The position numbers were made by a program, and so were the translations under genes. From Gammaproteobacteria bacterium (GTDB lineage: Bacteria > Pseudomonadota > Gammaproteobacteria > Acidiferrobacterales > Sulfurifustaceae): DNA of 64,000 nucleotides. The stretch is from contig JACQFZ010000049.1 in the NCBI GenBank assembly GCA_016199745.1, positions 23,883-87,882 of the forward strand, read 5' to 3'. The notes under the pieces are model-generated. The model ran no database searches. It saw only the letters and a program-made list of their open reading frames with translations, and was not told where the DNA came from. Below, piece by piece: positions 19,724 through 28,717 of the stretch. The first letter of the stretch is position 1; every line of letters begins with the position of its first letter.

Positions 19724-20944
19724 ATGGCAGTTGGACTCACCGGTCTTCCGACCATGCATCCCGTTGCCGGCGTTCGGCTGGGCACGACCATGGCGGGCCT
19801 GCGTAAAGCGAATCGTCGCGATCTAGTCGTGATTGAATGCACGCCGAGTACGGAAGCCGCTGCGACCTTTACCCGCAATCGTTTTTGCGCCGCGCCGGTC
19901 CACGTTGCGCGGGCACATCTCGAGAGCGGTGCAGTGCGGGCGTTGGTAATCAATACCGGTTTTGCCAATGCCGGTACCGGCGACGCCGGTCTGCAGGATG
20001 CGAACGCCACCTGCGCCGCGCTCGCGCACGCAATTAGTTGCAATGCATCACAGATATTGCCGTTCTCGACCGGAGTGATTGGCGAGCGCTTTCCGCTCGA
20101 CCGTTTGACGGCCGGATTGCCGTCGGCGGTGGCTGCGCTGAGCGAGTCTGGCTGGGCCGACGCCGCGTACGGCATCATGACCACGGATACCGTGCCCAAA
20201 GGCAGCTCGCGTCGTCTCAAGCTCGGCGAGCATGAGATTACCATTACCGGTATCACTAAGGGTGCCGGCATGATCCGCCCCGATATGGCAACGATGTTGG
20301 CGTTTATTGCCACCGACGCTGCCGTTGGCCAAGCGGCGCTGGCGGCCTGCATCAGCGACGCGACCGACGCCTCGTTCAATCGTATTACAATCGACGGCGA
20401 TACCTCGACTAACGATGCCTGTGTGTTGCTGGCAACCGGTCGCGCCGGTAACGATCGCATCGACCAACCGCAGGGTGCGCTTTACGAACGCTTTCGTACG
20501 GCGGTGCGCGAAGTCTGTATCGAGCTGGCGCAGGCGATTGTGCGCGACGGCGAAGGTGCGACCAAATTCATCACCGTCGAAGTAATCGATGGTGACTCCG
20601 AAGCGGATTGTTTGGCAGTGGCCTACACCATTGCTCATTCGCCGTTGGTTAAAACGGCGTTCTTCGCTTCCGATCCGAATTGGGGCCGGCTATTGGCGGC
20701 GGTCGGTCGCGCGCCGATTGCGCGGCTCGATGTCGACCGAGTGGCGATCTGGCTCAACGACACCTGTGTGGTACGGAACGGCGCGCTCGCCGCCGATTAC
20801 ACCGAAGCCAAGGGGCGCGAGGCGATGCGTCCGGCCGAAATTCATGTGCGGGTATCGCTCGGGCTTGGTCACCATCGTACGCAGGTTTGGACTTGTGACT
20901 TCTCGCACGACTACGTGCGAATCAACGCCGATTACCGCAGCTAA
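19724..20944 (+). CDS. argJ: Bifunctional ornithine acetyltransferase / N-acetylglutamate synthase ArgJ
   Basis: ArgJ transfers the acetyl group from N-acetylornithine to glutamate in the cyclic arginine pathway. The start at ATG 19724 gives 406 residues; upstream in-frame codons lie in secA. The autoprocessing site is visible as KGAGMIRPDMATML, where the Thr becomes the N-terminal nucleophile of the beta chain. SDPNWGRLLAAVG and the DTSTND segment are further family signatures. Whether it is bifunctional or only the transacetylase cannot be read from sequence. Confidence 0.95.
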   Translation: MAVGLTGLPTMHPVAGVRLGTTMAGLRKANRRDLVVIECTPSTEAAATFTRNRFCAAPVHVARAHLESGAVRALVINTGFANAGTGDAGLQDANATCAALAHAISCNASQILPFSTGVIGERFPLDRLTAGLPSAVAALSESGWADAAYGIMTTDTVPKGSSRRLKLGEHEITITGITKGAGMIRPDMATMLAFIATDAAVGQAALAACISDATDASFNRITIDGDTSTNDACVLLATGRAGNDRIDQPQGALYERFRTAVREVCIELAQAIVRDGEGATKFITVEVIDGDSEADCLAVAYTIAHSPLVKTAFFASDPNWGRLLAAVGRAPIARLDVDRVAIWLNDTCVVRNGALAADYTEAKGREAMRPAEIHVRVSLGLGHHRTQVWTCDFSHDYVRINADYRS

Positions 20945-20961
20945 TCCGCTAGAAGCGTGAA

Positions 20962-21948
20962 GTGACGCGACCTGCAATCCATGTCGTTGCCGGCCTGCTG
21001 ATCGACGGCCGCCGCATATGTCTTTCGCGCCGCCGGGCCGATGTGCATCAAGCTGGCAAATGGGAATTCCCTGGCGGTAAATTGCACGCGGGTGAGACGC
21101 CGTATGCCGCGCTCGCACGCGAGTTGCACGAAGAGCTCGGTATCGACGTCGAGCAGGCGCAGCCGTTCGTACAGGTGCACCACGCCTATCCCGAGCTCGA
21201 TGTGTTGCTCGATATCTGGCAGGTACAGCGCTATCGCGGCGTGCCTTATGGTCGAGAGGATCAAGAAGTGCGCTGGTCCGATATTGCGCAGCTTGTACCC
21301 AGTGAATTTCCCAACGCTGACCGGCCGGTATTGCGGCGCCTGCAACTTCCATCGTTGTACCTCATCAGTGACGCGCACCGTTTGGGCGAAGCCGTGTTCG
21401 AGCAGCGGCTCGAGCGGGCGTTGGCCGCGGGCGCGCGTTTGGTTCAGTTGCGTGAGCCTGGGCTCGACCGCCAACGATTTTGTGCTTATGCGCGACGACT
21501 TTCGACGGTCTGCCGGCAGTACGGCGCACGGCTGTTAGTGAATGCGGAACCGGAGTGGGTGCGCGAATGCGACGCTGACGGGGTGCATCTAAATAGCCGG
21601 CGGCTCATGACGCTGTCGGTGCGTCCGCTCGGTGTCGATCAATGGGTCGCTGCTTCTTGCCACAATGCGGCGGAGATCAAACGTGCCCAAGCGTTGGCGG
21701 TCGATTTCGTCGTGCTCGGTCCGGTGCAATCGACGGCGAGTCATCCGGCAGCGACCGTGCTCGGATGGGACGCTTTTGCGGCGCTGAGTGTCGACTCTCC
21801 GTTGCCGATTTATGCGCTGGGGGGGATGCGCACCGACGATATTTCGCCAGCACGAGCGAACGGTGCGCAAGGGCTAGCGATGATCAGTGGTGTGTGGGGG
21901 TGTGACGACTTCGAGCGCGTCGTGCGGGCGCTCAGCCCACAAAGTTAG
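20962..21948 (+). CDS. Nudix hydrolase fused to a ThiE/TenI-like domain
   Basis: Residues 1 to about 130 form a MutT-type Nudix domain with a perfect Nudix box at residues 39-61 (GX5EX7REUXEEXGU). Residues about 135-328 resemble thiamine phosphate synthase: LVQLREPG, the DGVHL loop, VVLGPVQSTASHP and YALGGM. The Nudix part is expected to remove oxidised nucleotides such as 8-oxo-dGTP; the role of the ThiE-like part is unknown in such fusions. The GTG start at 20962 is weakly supported. The gene converges on coaE with a 4-nt tail overlap, and a mutT next to coaE/pilD is a familiar arrangement. The fusion type is known in gammaproteobacteria. Confidence 0.9.
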   Translation: MTRPAIHVVAGLLIDGRRICLSRRRADVHQAGKWEFPGGKLHAGETPYAALARELHEELGIDVEQAQPFVQVHHAYPELDVLLDIWQVQRYRGVPYGREDQEVRWSDIAQLVPSEFPNADRPVLRRLQLPSLYLISDAHRLGEAVFEQRLERALAAGARLVQLREPGLDRQRFCAYARRLSTVCRQYGARLLVNAEPEWVRECDADGVHLNSRRLMTLSVRPLGVDQWVAASCHNAAEIKRAQALAVDFVVLGPVQSTASHPAATVLGWDAFAALSVDSPLPIYALGGMRTDDISPARANGAQGLAMISGVWGCDDFERVVRALSPQS

Positions 21949-22550
21949 TTGGCAGCGGCGAGCGCGCGATAGCGGGTGTCGAGTCGCTCGATATCGTGTT
22001 CCAGTTGTTCGAGCGTACCTTTGTTGGCGATAACGTCGTCAGCGTGAGCAAGTCGCTGCGATCGACCGGCCTGTGCTGCCATGATGCGAACCACCGCCTG
22101 TTCAGCGACGCCGTCGCGCATCATGGTTCGCTCGATCTGATGTTTCTTATCGGCGTCGACGACCAACACTCGATCGACAAATTCCTCGAAGTGGGTCTCG
22201 ATCAGCAGTGGTACCACAATGATGCAATAAGGTTCGTTCAGCTTGGCCAGCTCCGCTTTCACGGTGTTGCGAATGCGCGGATGGAGAATCGCTTCGAGCC
22301 GATGGCGCGCGGTCGGATCGTCGAATATGAGTCCGCGGACTTTGGCGCGATCGAGATTGCCGTTGGCATCGATGACGTCGGCGCCAAAGGCACGCTCGAT
22401 TTCTTGCAGCGCTGGTTGGCCGGCGCGCACGAGATCATGCGCAATTTCATCGGTGTCGATCACCGGCGCGCCGCGGCGGGCGAACATAGCCGCGACCGTG
22501 GATTTTCCGCTACCGATTCCGCCTGTCAGTCCGATCCGTAACATACGCAT
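21945..22550 (-). CDS. coaE: Dephospho-CoA kinase CoaE
   Basis: CoaE phosphorylates dephospho-CoA in the last step of coenzyme A synthesis. The 201-residue P-loop kinase has GLTGGIGSGKSTV at residues about 7-19, DTDEIAHDLV (substrate-binding Asp), and HPRIR. Length is typical (about 205). It is the last gene of the minus-strand group pilB-pilC-pilD-coaE, 3 nt after pilD, so it is very likely co-transcribed. Confidence 0.96.
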   Translation of the reverse strand: MRMLRIGLTGGIGSGKSTVAAMFARRGAPVIDTDEIAHDLVRAGQPALQEIERAFGADVIDANGNLDRAKVRGLIFDDPTARHRLEAILHPRIRNTVKAELAKLNEPYCIIVVPLLIETHFEEFVDRVLVVDADKKHQIERTMMRDGVAEQAVVRIMAAQAGRSQRLAHADDVIANKGTLEQLEHDIERLDTRYRALAAAN

Positions 22551-22553
22551 AGC

Positions 22554-23426
22554 TTAGCTGAAGCGGGCCAACTGCAAGTAAGCGCGGGTAATATCGTCCC
22601 CCCAAAGCAGCGCTACCCAGCCGGCCAGGCAAAGAAACGGCCCAAACGGAATAGGCAGACTGCGATCTCGGCCCTTAAAGGCGATAAAGCCGACGCCGAT
22701 TACCGCCCCCAAAAACGACGACAGCAGAATAATAAGTGGCAGTTGTTGCCAGCCGAGCCAAGCGCCAAACGCCGCGAACAGCTTGAAATCGCCATAGCCC
22801 ATGCCTTCTTTGCCCGTTAGCAGCCTGAATAGTTGATAGACCAGCCATAACGATAAATAGCCCGCGAGCGCACCGATAACGGCCGACGGAAGCGCGGCAT
22901 AGGTGGCTTGCAGGTTGAAGATCAGTCCGAGCCACAGCAACGGTAACGTGAGGTCGTCCGGCAAGAGCTGATGGTCGTAATCGATGAACGTTAGCGCAAC
23001 CAGGATCCAGGTGAGCAGCAGAGCGCCCAGCGCTGCGGTGCTGATGCCCAAGCGCCAAGCAACGAATGCCGACATCACGCCGGTAAACAGCTCGACCATC
23101 GGATAGCGCAACGGAATGCGTTTGGCACAGCCGGCGCATTTGCCGCCGAGCCAAGCGAAGCTGAGAAGCGGAATGTTTTCCAGCGCTGTGATGCGATGTT
23201 CGCACTGCGGACAATGCGAGCGTGGAACGATTAAGTTGTAGCGCTCGGTTTCACGCATCGGCTGGCCGGACAGCTCTTCGCACTGCGCGCGCCAGCGCCG
23301 ATCGAGCATGATCGGCAAACGATGAATAACGACATTGAGGAAGCTGCCCACGAGCAGACCTAACACGAAAATCGTAACGATAAACGCCGCGGGGTAGGTG
23401 GCGAAAAATGGCGCTAATGCAGTCAT
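22554..23426 (-). CDS. pilD: Type IV prepilin peptidase / N-methyltransferase PilD
   Basis: PilD cleaves and N-methylates type IV prepilins and, where present, type II secretion pseudopilins. The 290-residue polytopic protein has an N-terminal cytoplasmic zinc loop with CPQCEHRI and CAGCAKRIP cysteine pairs, and the two aspartyl-protease motifs, one in IDYDHQLLPD and one in GMGYGDFKLFA. About seven hydrophobic helices are seen. No pilin genes lie in this window, so its substrates are encoded elsewhere. Confidence 0.95.
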   Translation of the reverse strand: MTALAPFFATYPAAFIVTIFVLGLLVGSFLNVVIHRLPIMLDRRWRAQCEELSGQPMRETERYNLIVPRSHCPQCEHRITALENIPLLSFAWLGGKCAGCAKRIPLRYPMVELFTGVMSAFVAWRLGISTAALGALLLTWILVALTFIDYDHQLLPDDLTLPLLWLGLIFNLQATYAALPSAVIGALAGYLSLWLVYQLFRLLTGKEGMGYGDFKLFAAFGAWLGWQQLPLIILLSSFLGAVIGVGFIAFKGRDRSLPIPFGPFLCLAGWVALLWGDDITRAYLQLARFS

Positions 23427-23470
23427 GAAATAGCCGGCATCGCCGGTGTGATAAGCATGCGTACCTGGTG

Positions 23471-24706
23471 TTAGACGGTTGACGCCATCTTGAAGATCGG
23501 GAGATACATCGCCACTACCATGCCGCCGACGACGATACCGAGGAATGCCATGATAATCGGCTCAAGCAAGCTGCTCAGCGCGGCCACGGCGTCATCGACC
23601 TCGGCCTCGTAGAAATCCGCCACTTTGCCGAGCATGGCATCGAGCTCGCCGGATTCCTCGCCGATCGCGACCATTTGGATCACCATGTTGGGAAACAGAC
23701 CGGTGGCGTTCATGGCCGCCTGTAGCTGCATACCGGTCGATACATCGGCACGAATCGCTTGCGTGCCTTCGAAGTAGACACGATTACCGGCGGCACCGGC
23801 GACCGATTCGAGCGCTTCCACAAGCGGCACGCCGGCGGCGAACATGGTGGCTAGGGTACGGGCAAAGCGAGCGATGGTCGCCTTTTTGATGATGACACCG
23901 ATAACCGGGGCCTTTAGGACCAACCGATCCATGGTGTGCTGCGCCTTGATCGAGCGTTTATAGCTATAGCTCGCAAACATGATACTGCCGACGGCGCCAG
24001 GAATAATGATGTACCACGTTGCTTGGAAGCCGCGCGATAAATCGACCACGAACTTTGTTAGTGCCGGCAGATCGGCGCCGAATCCTTTGAACAGGTCTTC
24101 GAATTGCGGAATCACAAACACCAAAAGGATGGCGGTGATGATGAAGGCGACGACGACGACGGCAGCTGGGTAAAACAGCGCCGATTTAATTTTACCTTTG
24201 ATGTTCTCGATCTTTTCTTTGTAAATGGCGAGCTTCTCTAGGATGCCGTCGAGAATACCGGCTTGTTCGCCGGCGGCGACCAGATTGCAGAAGAGCGAGT
24301 CGAAGTAGAGCGGATGCTTGGAGAGCGAGATCGTCAAATTGGTGCCCGACTCGATATCGCTCTTGATGCTCATAATGAGATCTTGCATCGACGGGTTCTC
24401 GTGGCCCTTGCCAACGATATCAAATGCCTGCACTACCGGTATGCCAGCTTGCAGCATCACCGCAAGTTGGCGGGTAAATACGGCGATGTCTTTCGTCTTA
24501 ATTTTCTTCTTGTTTGCCGCCTTGAACAGGCTATTGCCACGTTTCGATACCTTGGCCGGATTAATTCCTTGGCGGCGTAAAGTGGCGTTGACGAAGGCAA
24601 CGCTGGCCGCCTCCATCTCGCCCTTTACCTTCTTGCCTTGCTTGTCGGTGCCTTCCCAAACATAGGCATCGAACTTAGGTTTTGTTTTGGTTGCGGCTGT
24701 GGCCAT
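23471..24706 (-). CDS. pilC: Type IV pilus inner-membrane platform protein PilC
   Basis: PilC is the inner-membrane platform through which the PilB motor drives pilin assembly. The 411-residue product has two repeated GspF domains (near residues 75-195 and 280-400) separated by membrane helices, with QLAVMLQAGIPVVQA and LATMFAAGVPLVEAL as the matching motifs in each repeat. It starts 5 nt after the pilB stop and is followed by pilD. Confidence 0.96.
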   Translation of the reverse strand: MATAATKTKPKFDAYVWEGTDKQGKKVKGEMEAASVAFVNATLRRQGINPAKVSKRGNSLFKAANKKKIKTKDIAVFTRQLAVMLQAGIPVVQAFDIVGKGHENPSMQDLIMSIKSDIESGTNLTISLSKHPLYFDSLFCNLVAAGEQAGILDGILEKLAIYKEKIENIKGKIKSALFYPAAVVVVAFIITAILLVFVIPQFEDLFKGFGADLPALTKFVVDLSRGFQATWYIIIPGAVGSIMFASYSYKRSIKAQHTMDRLVLKAPVIGVIIKKATIARFARTLATMFAAGVPLVEALESVAGAAGNRVYFEGTQAIRADVSTGMQLQAAMNATGLFPNMVIQMVAIGEESGELDAMLGKVADFYEAEVDDAVAALSSLLEPIIMAFLGIVVGGMVVAMYLPIFKMASTV

Positions 24707-24711
24707 AGGAT

Positions 24712-26427
24712 TTATTGGTTAGTAAGGCGTTCGACTTCTTCGAGACTGGTTACGCCGGCGCGAACTTTGCGCAGACCGGATTGACGGAGATCCGGGACTC
24801 CGTCCTTTTGCGCTTGCTGTTCTATGTCGAGCTGATTGCCGCCGCGCATGATAATTTCGCCAATGGGTTCGGACAGCGGCATAATCTGGTAAATACCTAC
24901 CCGACCTTTATAGCCTTTGTTGCATAGATCGCAACCGGCGGGTCCATAGACCGAGATTTTGTTGATCTCACTGGGATCAAAGCCCGCCTTAAGTAACGCT
25001 TGTTCGGGGACCTCGAGCTGTACTTTGCAGTTGGGGCACAGACGACGAGCCAAGCGTTGGGCAACGATCAGGTTGACGGCTGAGGCGATATTGAACGGTG
25101 GTACGCCCATGTTCACGAGACGCGTTAATGTGGCCGGCGCATCGTTGGTATGTAGTGTCGACAGCACCATGTGACCGGTTTGCGCCGCCTTGATGGCGAT
25201 CTCGGCGGTTTCGAGGTCGCGTATTTCGCCGACCATGATGATGTCCGGATCTTGGCGCAAGAAGGCGCGCAAGGCATTGGCGAAGGTGAGGCCGGCCTTG
25301 TCGTTGATGTTGACCTGGTTGATGCCGGCGACGTTAATTTCTACCGGGTCTTCGGCGGTTGAGATGTTGGTACCGGGCGTATTCAGAATGTTGAGCGCGG
25401 TATAAAGCGACACTGTTTTACCGCTACCCGTCGGACCGGTCACCAGTACCATGCCGTAGGGACGTTGGATTTGTTCGAGGAATACCTTCTTTTGATCGTC
25501 CTCGAAGCCGAGTTTTTCAACGCCGAGCGTTGCCGATGTCGGATCGAGGATACGCATCACCACCTTTTCGCCCCAGATTGTCGGCAGCGTGCTGACGCGG
25601 AAGTCGATCGCTCGGTTTTTGGAGATGCGCATCTTCATGCGGCCGTCTTGCGGCACACGTCGTTCGGCGATGTCGAGTCGAGCTAAAATCTTGATGCGGG
25701 CAGAAATGCGGCCGGACAGCGCCAGCGGCGGGCTGGCCACTTCATTCAGGATGCCGTCTTGGCGGTAGCGGACGCGATAGGTCTTTTCATACGGCTCGAT
25801 ATGGATATCGGAAGCGCCGCGGTTGATCGCATCCATCAACACTTTGTTGACGAACTTGACGATTGGCGTGTCATTGACGCCTTCTTCGGTCTGCGGTCCG
25901 TCTTTTTCTTCCTGGCCGGCGACGATCTCGAGGTTTTCGAGACTGTCGTCGGTCGACATATCGAGCAACGGCGTGTCCTGCGCTTCGAGACACTTCTCGA
26001 TCATGCTCGCGAGCTTGTCTTCCTCCACCAGGATCGGCTCGGTGCCGAGGCCGGTGTGGAACTTGATCTCGTCGAGTGCCTGCAGATTGGTCGGGTCGCC
26101 AATAGCGACAAACAGACGCGAACCGCGCTTGTGCAGCGGCAGCACGTGGTGCCGGCGCAGGATCTTCTCGTCGACCAGCTTAACCGGCGCCGATTCTAAA
26201 TCGAGGGTGGAAATGTCGAAGAGCGGGACACCAAACTCTTCTGACGCGATGCGGGCGATGATGCCGGCATTGAGCTTTTTGTTCTCAACGAGATATGTTA
26301 CGAACGGAAGTTTGACGGCCAGGGCATCGGTCTGTGCGCGTTCGGCGTCGGCCGGCGTCAGTAAGTTCTCGCGCACCAGCCGCAGGGCTAATCCGCTCAA
26401 ATTGTTGGTGGGGTTTACGGTTGCCAT
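24712..26427 (-). CDS. pilB: Type IV pilus extension ATPase PilB
   Basis: PilB is the hexameric ATPase that powers pilus extension. The 571-residue protein has the N-terminal GspE/PilB domain, Walker A GPTGSGKT, the Asp box, Walker B DPDIIMVGEIRD, the His box TGHMVLSTLHTN, and a tetracysteine zinc site (CPNCK and CDLCNKG). It is the first gene of the minus-strand group, so the pil promoter must lie above 26427. Confidence 0.97.
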   Translation of the reverse strand: MATVNPTNNLSGLALRLVRENLLTPADAERAQTDALAVKLPFVTYLVENKKLNAGIIARIASEEFGVPLFDISTLDLESAPVKLVDEKILRRHHVLPLHKRGSRLFVAIGDPTNLQALDEIKFHTGLGTEPILVEEDKLASMIEKCLEAQDTPLLDMSTDDSLENLEIVAGQEEKDGPQTEEGVNDTPIVKFVNKVLMDAINRGASDIHIEPYEKTYRVRYRQDGILNEVASPPLALSGRISARIKILARLDIAERRVPQDGRMKMRISKNRAIDFRVSTLPTIWGEKVVMRILDPTSATLGVEKLGFEDDQKKVFLEQIQRPYGMVLVTGPTGSGKTVSLYTALNILNTPGTNISTAEDPVEINVAGINQVNINDKAGLTFANALRAFLRQDPDIIMVGEIRDLETAEIAIKAAQTGHMVLSTLHTNDAPATLTRLVNMGVPPFNIASAVNLIVAQRLARRLCPNCKVQLEVPEQALLKAGFDPSEINKISVYGPAGCDLCNKGYKGRVGIYQIMPLSEPIGEIIMRGGNQLDIEQQAQKDGVPDLRQSGLRKVRAGVTSLEEVERLTNQ

Positions 26428-26816
26428 CGATTATTTATTGATACCGCCGTGCGGTTTGGCTGATCCCTAGTTCTAAGAATACTAGTGCACCCCGGCGGGT
26501 CACGCCAAATGATCCACTGAAATAACAAAAACATGCCCGAAGGTGTTGTTGTGGTGTTTAATTGTGGCTCGACGATGCCTGGGAAACAGGTTGGCGACGC
26601 TCTGTAAGAATAGTCGCAGTTGCGGTTGAATCTATGGACGATAGCGCCGTCTTTCTGCGATGAACGGAATATTCACTACCCGCGTTTTTTAATCTTATTT
26701 TCGCTATGCGTTGACAGTGAAAACATCCCTAATTTAGACTGATTCTAAATCTCCCGATCGATAAGTTACTTTTTAAAATCAGCAGCTTGTTAAACCTTAA
26801 CCGGAGGAGTATTGCA
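26428..26816. other. Divergent regulatory region between pilB and rubrerythrin
   Basis: This 389-nt gene-free stretch is noticeably AT-richer than the flanking genes. It contains the pilB promoter region on the minus strand, not resolved, and the rubrerythrin promoter/operator on the plus strand, annotated separately. No RNA gene or open frame of note was seen in it. Confidence 0.6.
26711..26750 (+). promoter_or_regulatory. Rubrerythrin promoter with Fur/PerR-like operator
   Basis: TTGACA (26711-26716) is a consensus -35; TAGACT (26735-26740), 18 nt later, is a fair -10. A perfect 7-bp inverted repeat, ATTTAGA (26732-26738) and TCTAAAT (26744-26750) with a 5-nt centre, covers the -10 box. 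Its layout resembles boxes of the Fur superfamily (PerR, Irr), so binding would block RNA polymerase. The regulator itself is not in this window. Confidence 0.6.
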
Positions 26817-27239
26817 ATGGCACAGCTCAAAGGCAGCAAGACCGAAGGCAATTTGAAGGCCGCTTTTGCCGGCGAATCGCAGGCAAACCGGCGTTATCTG
26901 TATTTCGCCGCCAAGGCCGATGTTGAAGGCTATAACGACGTTTCCGCGGTTTTCCGTTCGACCGCCGAAGGCGAGACCGGCCACGCCCACGGTCATTTGG
27001 AATACCTCGAAACCTGCGGCGATCCGGCCACCGGTCTGCCAATCGGTTCCACCTCGAACAATCTGAAGGCGGCCATCGCCGGTGAGACCCACGAGTACAC
27101 CGACATGTACCCAGGGATGGCCAAGGCCGCCCGTGACGAAGGTTTTGCCGAAATTTCCGACTGGTTCGAGACCCTGGCTAAGGCCGAACGCTCGCACGCC
27201 AATCGTTTCCAAAAGGCGCTCGACACGTTAGGCAAGTAA
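26817..27239 (+). CDS. Rubrerythrin, short form without rubredoxin domain
   Basis: Rubrerythrins are di-iron four-helix proteins that reduce hydrogen peroxide. The start at 26817 follows CCGGAGGAG with good spacing; 140 residues result. The ferritin-like ligands are visible in [29 protein letters not shown] and the final ERSHANRF, giving two ExxH motifs. The C-terminal CxxC rubredoxin domain of classical rubrerythrin is absent, so electrons must come from another protein, possibly the adjacent Fe-S protein. First gene of a three-gene operon. Confidence 0.93.
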   Translation: MAQLKGSKTEGNLKAAFAGESQANRRYLYFAAKADVEGYNDVSAVFRSTAEGETGHAHGHLEYLETCGDPATGLPIGSTSNNLKAAIAGETHEYTDMYPGMAKAARDEGFAEISDWFETLAKAERSHANRFQKALDTLGK

Positions 27240-27259
27240 GCCGTTCCTGTCACGACGAA

Positions 27260-27283
27260 CCGACCCGGCGTATGCCGGGTCGG
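27260..27283 (+). terminator. Strong hairpin between rubrerythrin and the Fe-S gene
   Basis: CCGACCCGGC (27260-27269) and GCCGGGTCGG (27274-27283) form a perfect 10-bp stem with a GTAT loop. There is no T-run behind it, so it more likely protects the upstream rubrerythrin mRNA or lowers expression of the downstream genes than ends transcription fully. Confidence 0.55.
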
Positions 27284-27297
27284 GACGAGGGCCAGTC

Positions 27298-28647
27298 ATG
27301 TCCAAACCGACGCCGACGGAACAGCGCGAAGGCAGCCTCGAAGCGCCGACTCGCCATCCGCTCGATTGGCAGAATCCCGATTTCTACAGCGAGGCCTCGC
27401 TCTTTAAAGAGTTGGAGCGGGTCTATGACATCTGTCATGGCTGTCGCCGTTGCTTCAGCCTATGTAATTCCTTCCCGACCCTGTTCGATTTGATCGATAA
27501 CTCCGAGTCGATGGAGGTCGACGGCGTTGCCAAGGCAGATTATTGGAAGGTTGTGGATCACTGTTATCTGTGTGACATGTGCTACATGACCAAGTGCCCG
27601 TACGTGCCGCCGCATCCCTGGAACGTCGATTTTCCGCACCTAATGCTGCGGGCGAAGGCGGTGAAGTTTAAGCAGGGCGAAACGCGGTTTCGCGATCGCC
27701 TGCTGACGAATACCGATGTTGTCGGTCGCCTCGCCGGTATTCCGGTGGTGGTGCATGCGGTCAACGCTGCCAACAAGAATCCAACGATGCGCCGGGTGCT
27801 CGATAAAACCCTCGGCGTTCATGCCGATGCAACACTACCCAAATATCACGCCGATACATTGCGCAAGCGCGCCCAGCGTCGGCCGACGTCACCGGTAGTT
27901 CCGCAACCGACGGCGCATACGCGCGGCCAAGTCGCGTTGTTCGCGACTTGTTACGGCAATCGCAACGCACCCGAGATCGGCGTAGACCTGATCAAAATTT
28001 TCGAGCACAACGGCATCCCAGTGCGGATCGCCGAGCGCGAGCGTTGCTGCGGCATGCCGAAGCTCGAGCTCGGCGATTTGGCAGCGGTGCAACAGGCGAA
28101 AGACGTCAACATTCCGGTGCTAGCGCAGCTCGTCGATCAAGGCTGGGACATCGTTGCACCGGTGCCGTCATGCGTGCTCATGTTCAAGCAAGAGCTGCCG
28201 CTCATGTTCCCGGACGATGCCGACGTGCGCAAAGTGCGCGATGCCATGTTCGATCCGTTCGAGTATCTGATGTTGCGTCATGAGGAAGGCCGGCTGCGTA
28301 CCGATTTCAAAAATTCGCTCGGCAAGATCGCTTATCACGTCGCTTGTCATTTGCGCGTGCAAAACATCGGTTTGAAGACGCGCGACGTATTGACGTTGGT
28401 ACCGAATACCGAGGTCGAGCCGATCGAGCGCTGTTCCGGGCACGACGGTACCTATGCCGTGAAGTCCGAGTTCCATGAAACGTCCATGAAAATCTGCCGG
28501 CCGGTGGTGAGCCGCGTGCAAGCCGCCGAAGCCGCGCATTACGCCAGCGACTGTCCGATGGCGGGTCATCAAATCGAAAACGGATTGCGCGATGGTCGCG
28601 AGCCGACACATCCGCTAACGTTGTTACGCCGGGCTTACGGGCTGTAA
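27298..28647 (+). CDS. Fe-S oxidoreductase, GlpC/heterodisulfide reductase type
   Basis: The 449-residue product has an N-terminal pair of cysteine clusters: C46-x2-C49-x2-C52-x3-C56 and a second in HCYLCDMCYMTKCPY, fitting two 4Fe-4S clusters. The C-terminal half has CCG-domain features: ERCCGMPK, then HVACHLR and a variant CSGHDGTY replacing the usual second CCG. Such proteins pass electrons between quinones, thiols and small carriers. Placement behind a rubrerythrin lacking rubredoxin suggests it could supply electrons to it, which is inference. GAGGG at the start supports ATG 27298. Confidence 0.88.
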   Translation: MSKPTPTEQREGSLEAPTRHPLDWQNPDFYSEASLFKELERVYDICHGCRRCFSLCNSFPTLFDLIDNSESMEVDGVAKADYWKVVDHCYLCDMCYMTKCPYVPPHPWNVDFPHLMLRAKAVKFKQGETRFRDRLLTNTDVVGRLAGIPVVVHAVNAANKNPTMRRVLDKTLGVHADATLPKYHADTLRKRAQRRPTSPVVPQPTAHTRGQVALFATCYGNRNAPEIGVDLIKIFEHNGIPVRIAERERCCGMPKLELGDLAAVQQAKDVNIPVLAQLVDQGWDIVAPVPSCVLMFKQELPLMFPDDADVRKVRDAMFDPFEYLMLRHEEGRLRTDFKNSLGKIAYHVACHLRVQNIGLKTRDVLTLVPNTEVEPIERCSGHDGTYAVKSEFHETSMKICRPVVSRVQAAEAAHYASDCPMAGHQIENGLRDGREPTHPLTLLRRAYGL

Positions 28648-28717
28648 GGCGAGCGGCGGATGATCGAAGTTTCTGTGTTTCGCCTGGAATGACCGGTAAA
28701 TTTTTAGGAAAACCTCT

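Noticed and set aside
19255..20460. A 401-codon minus-strand open frame across the secA/argJ boundary.
   Set aside because: Both underlying plus-strand genes are clear, and the antisense product is low complexity without any motif.
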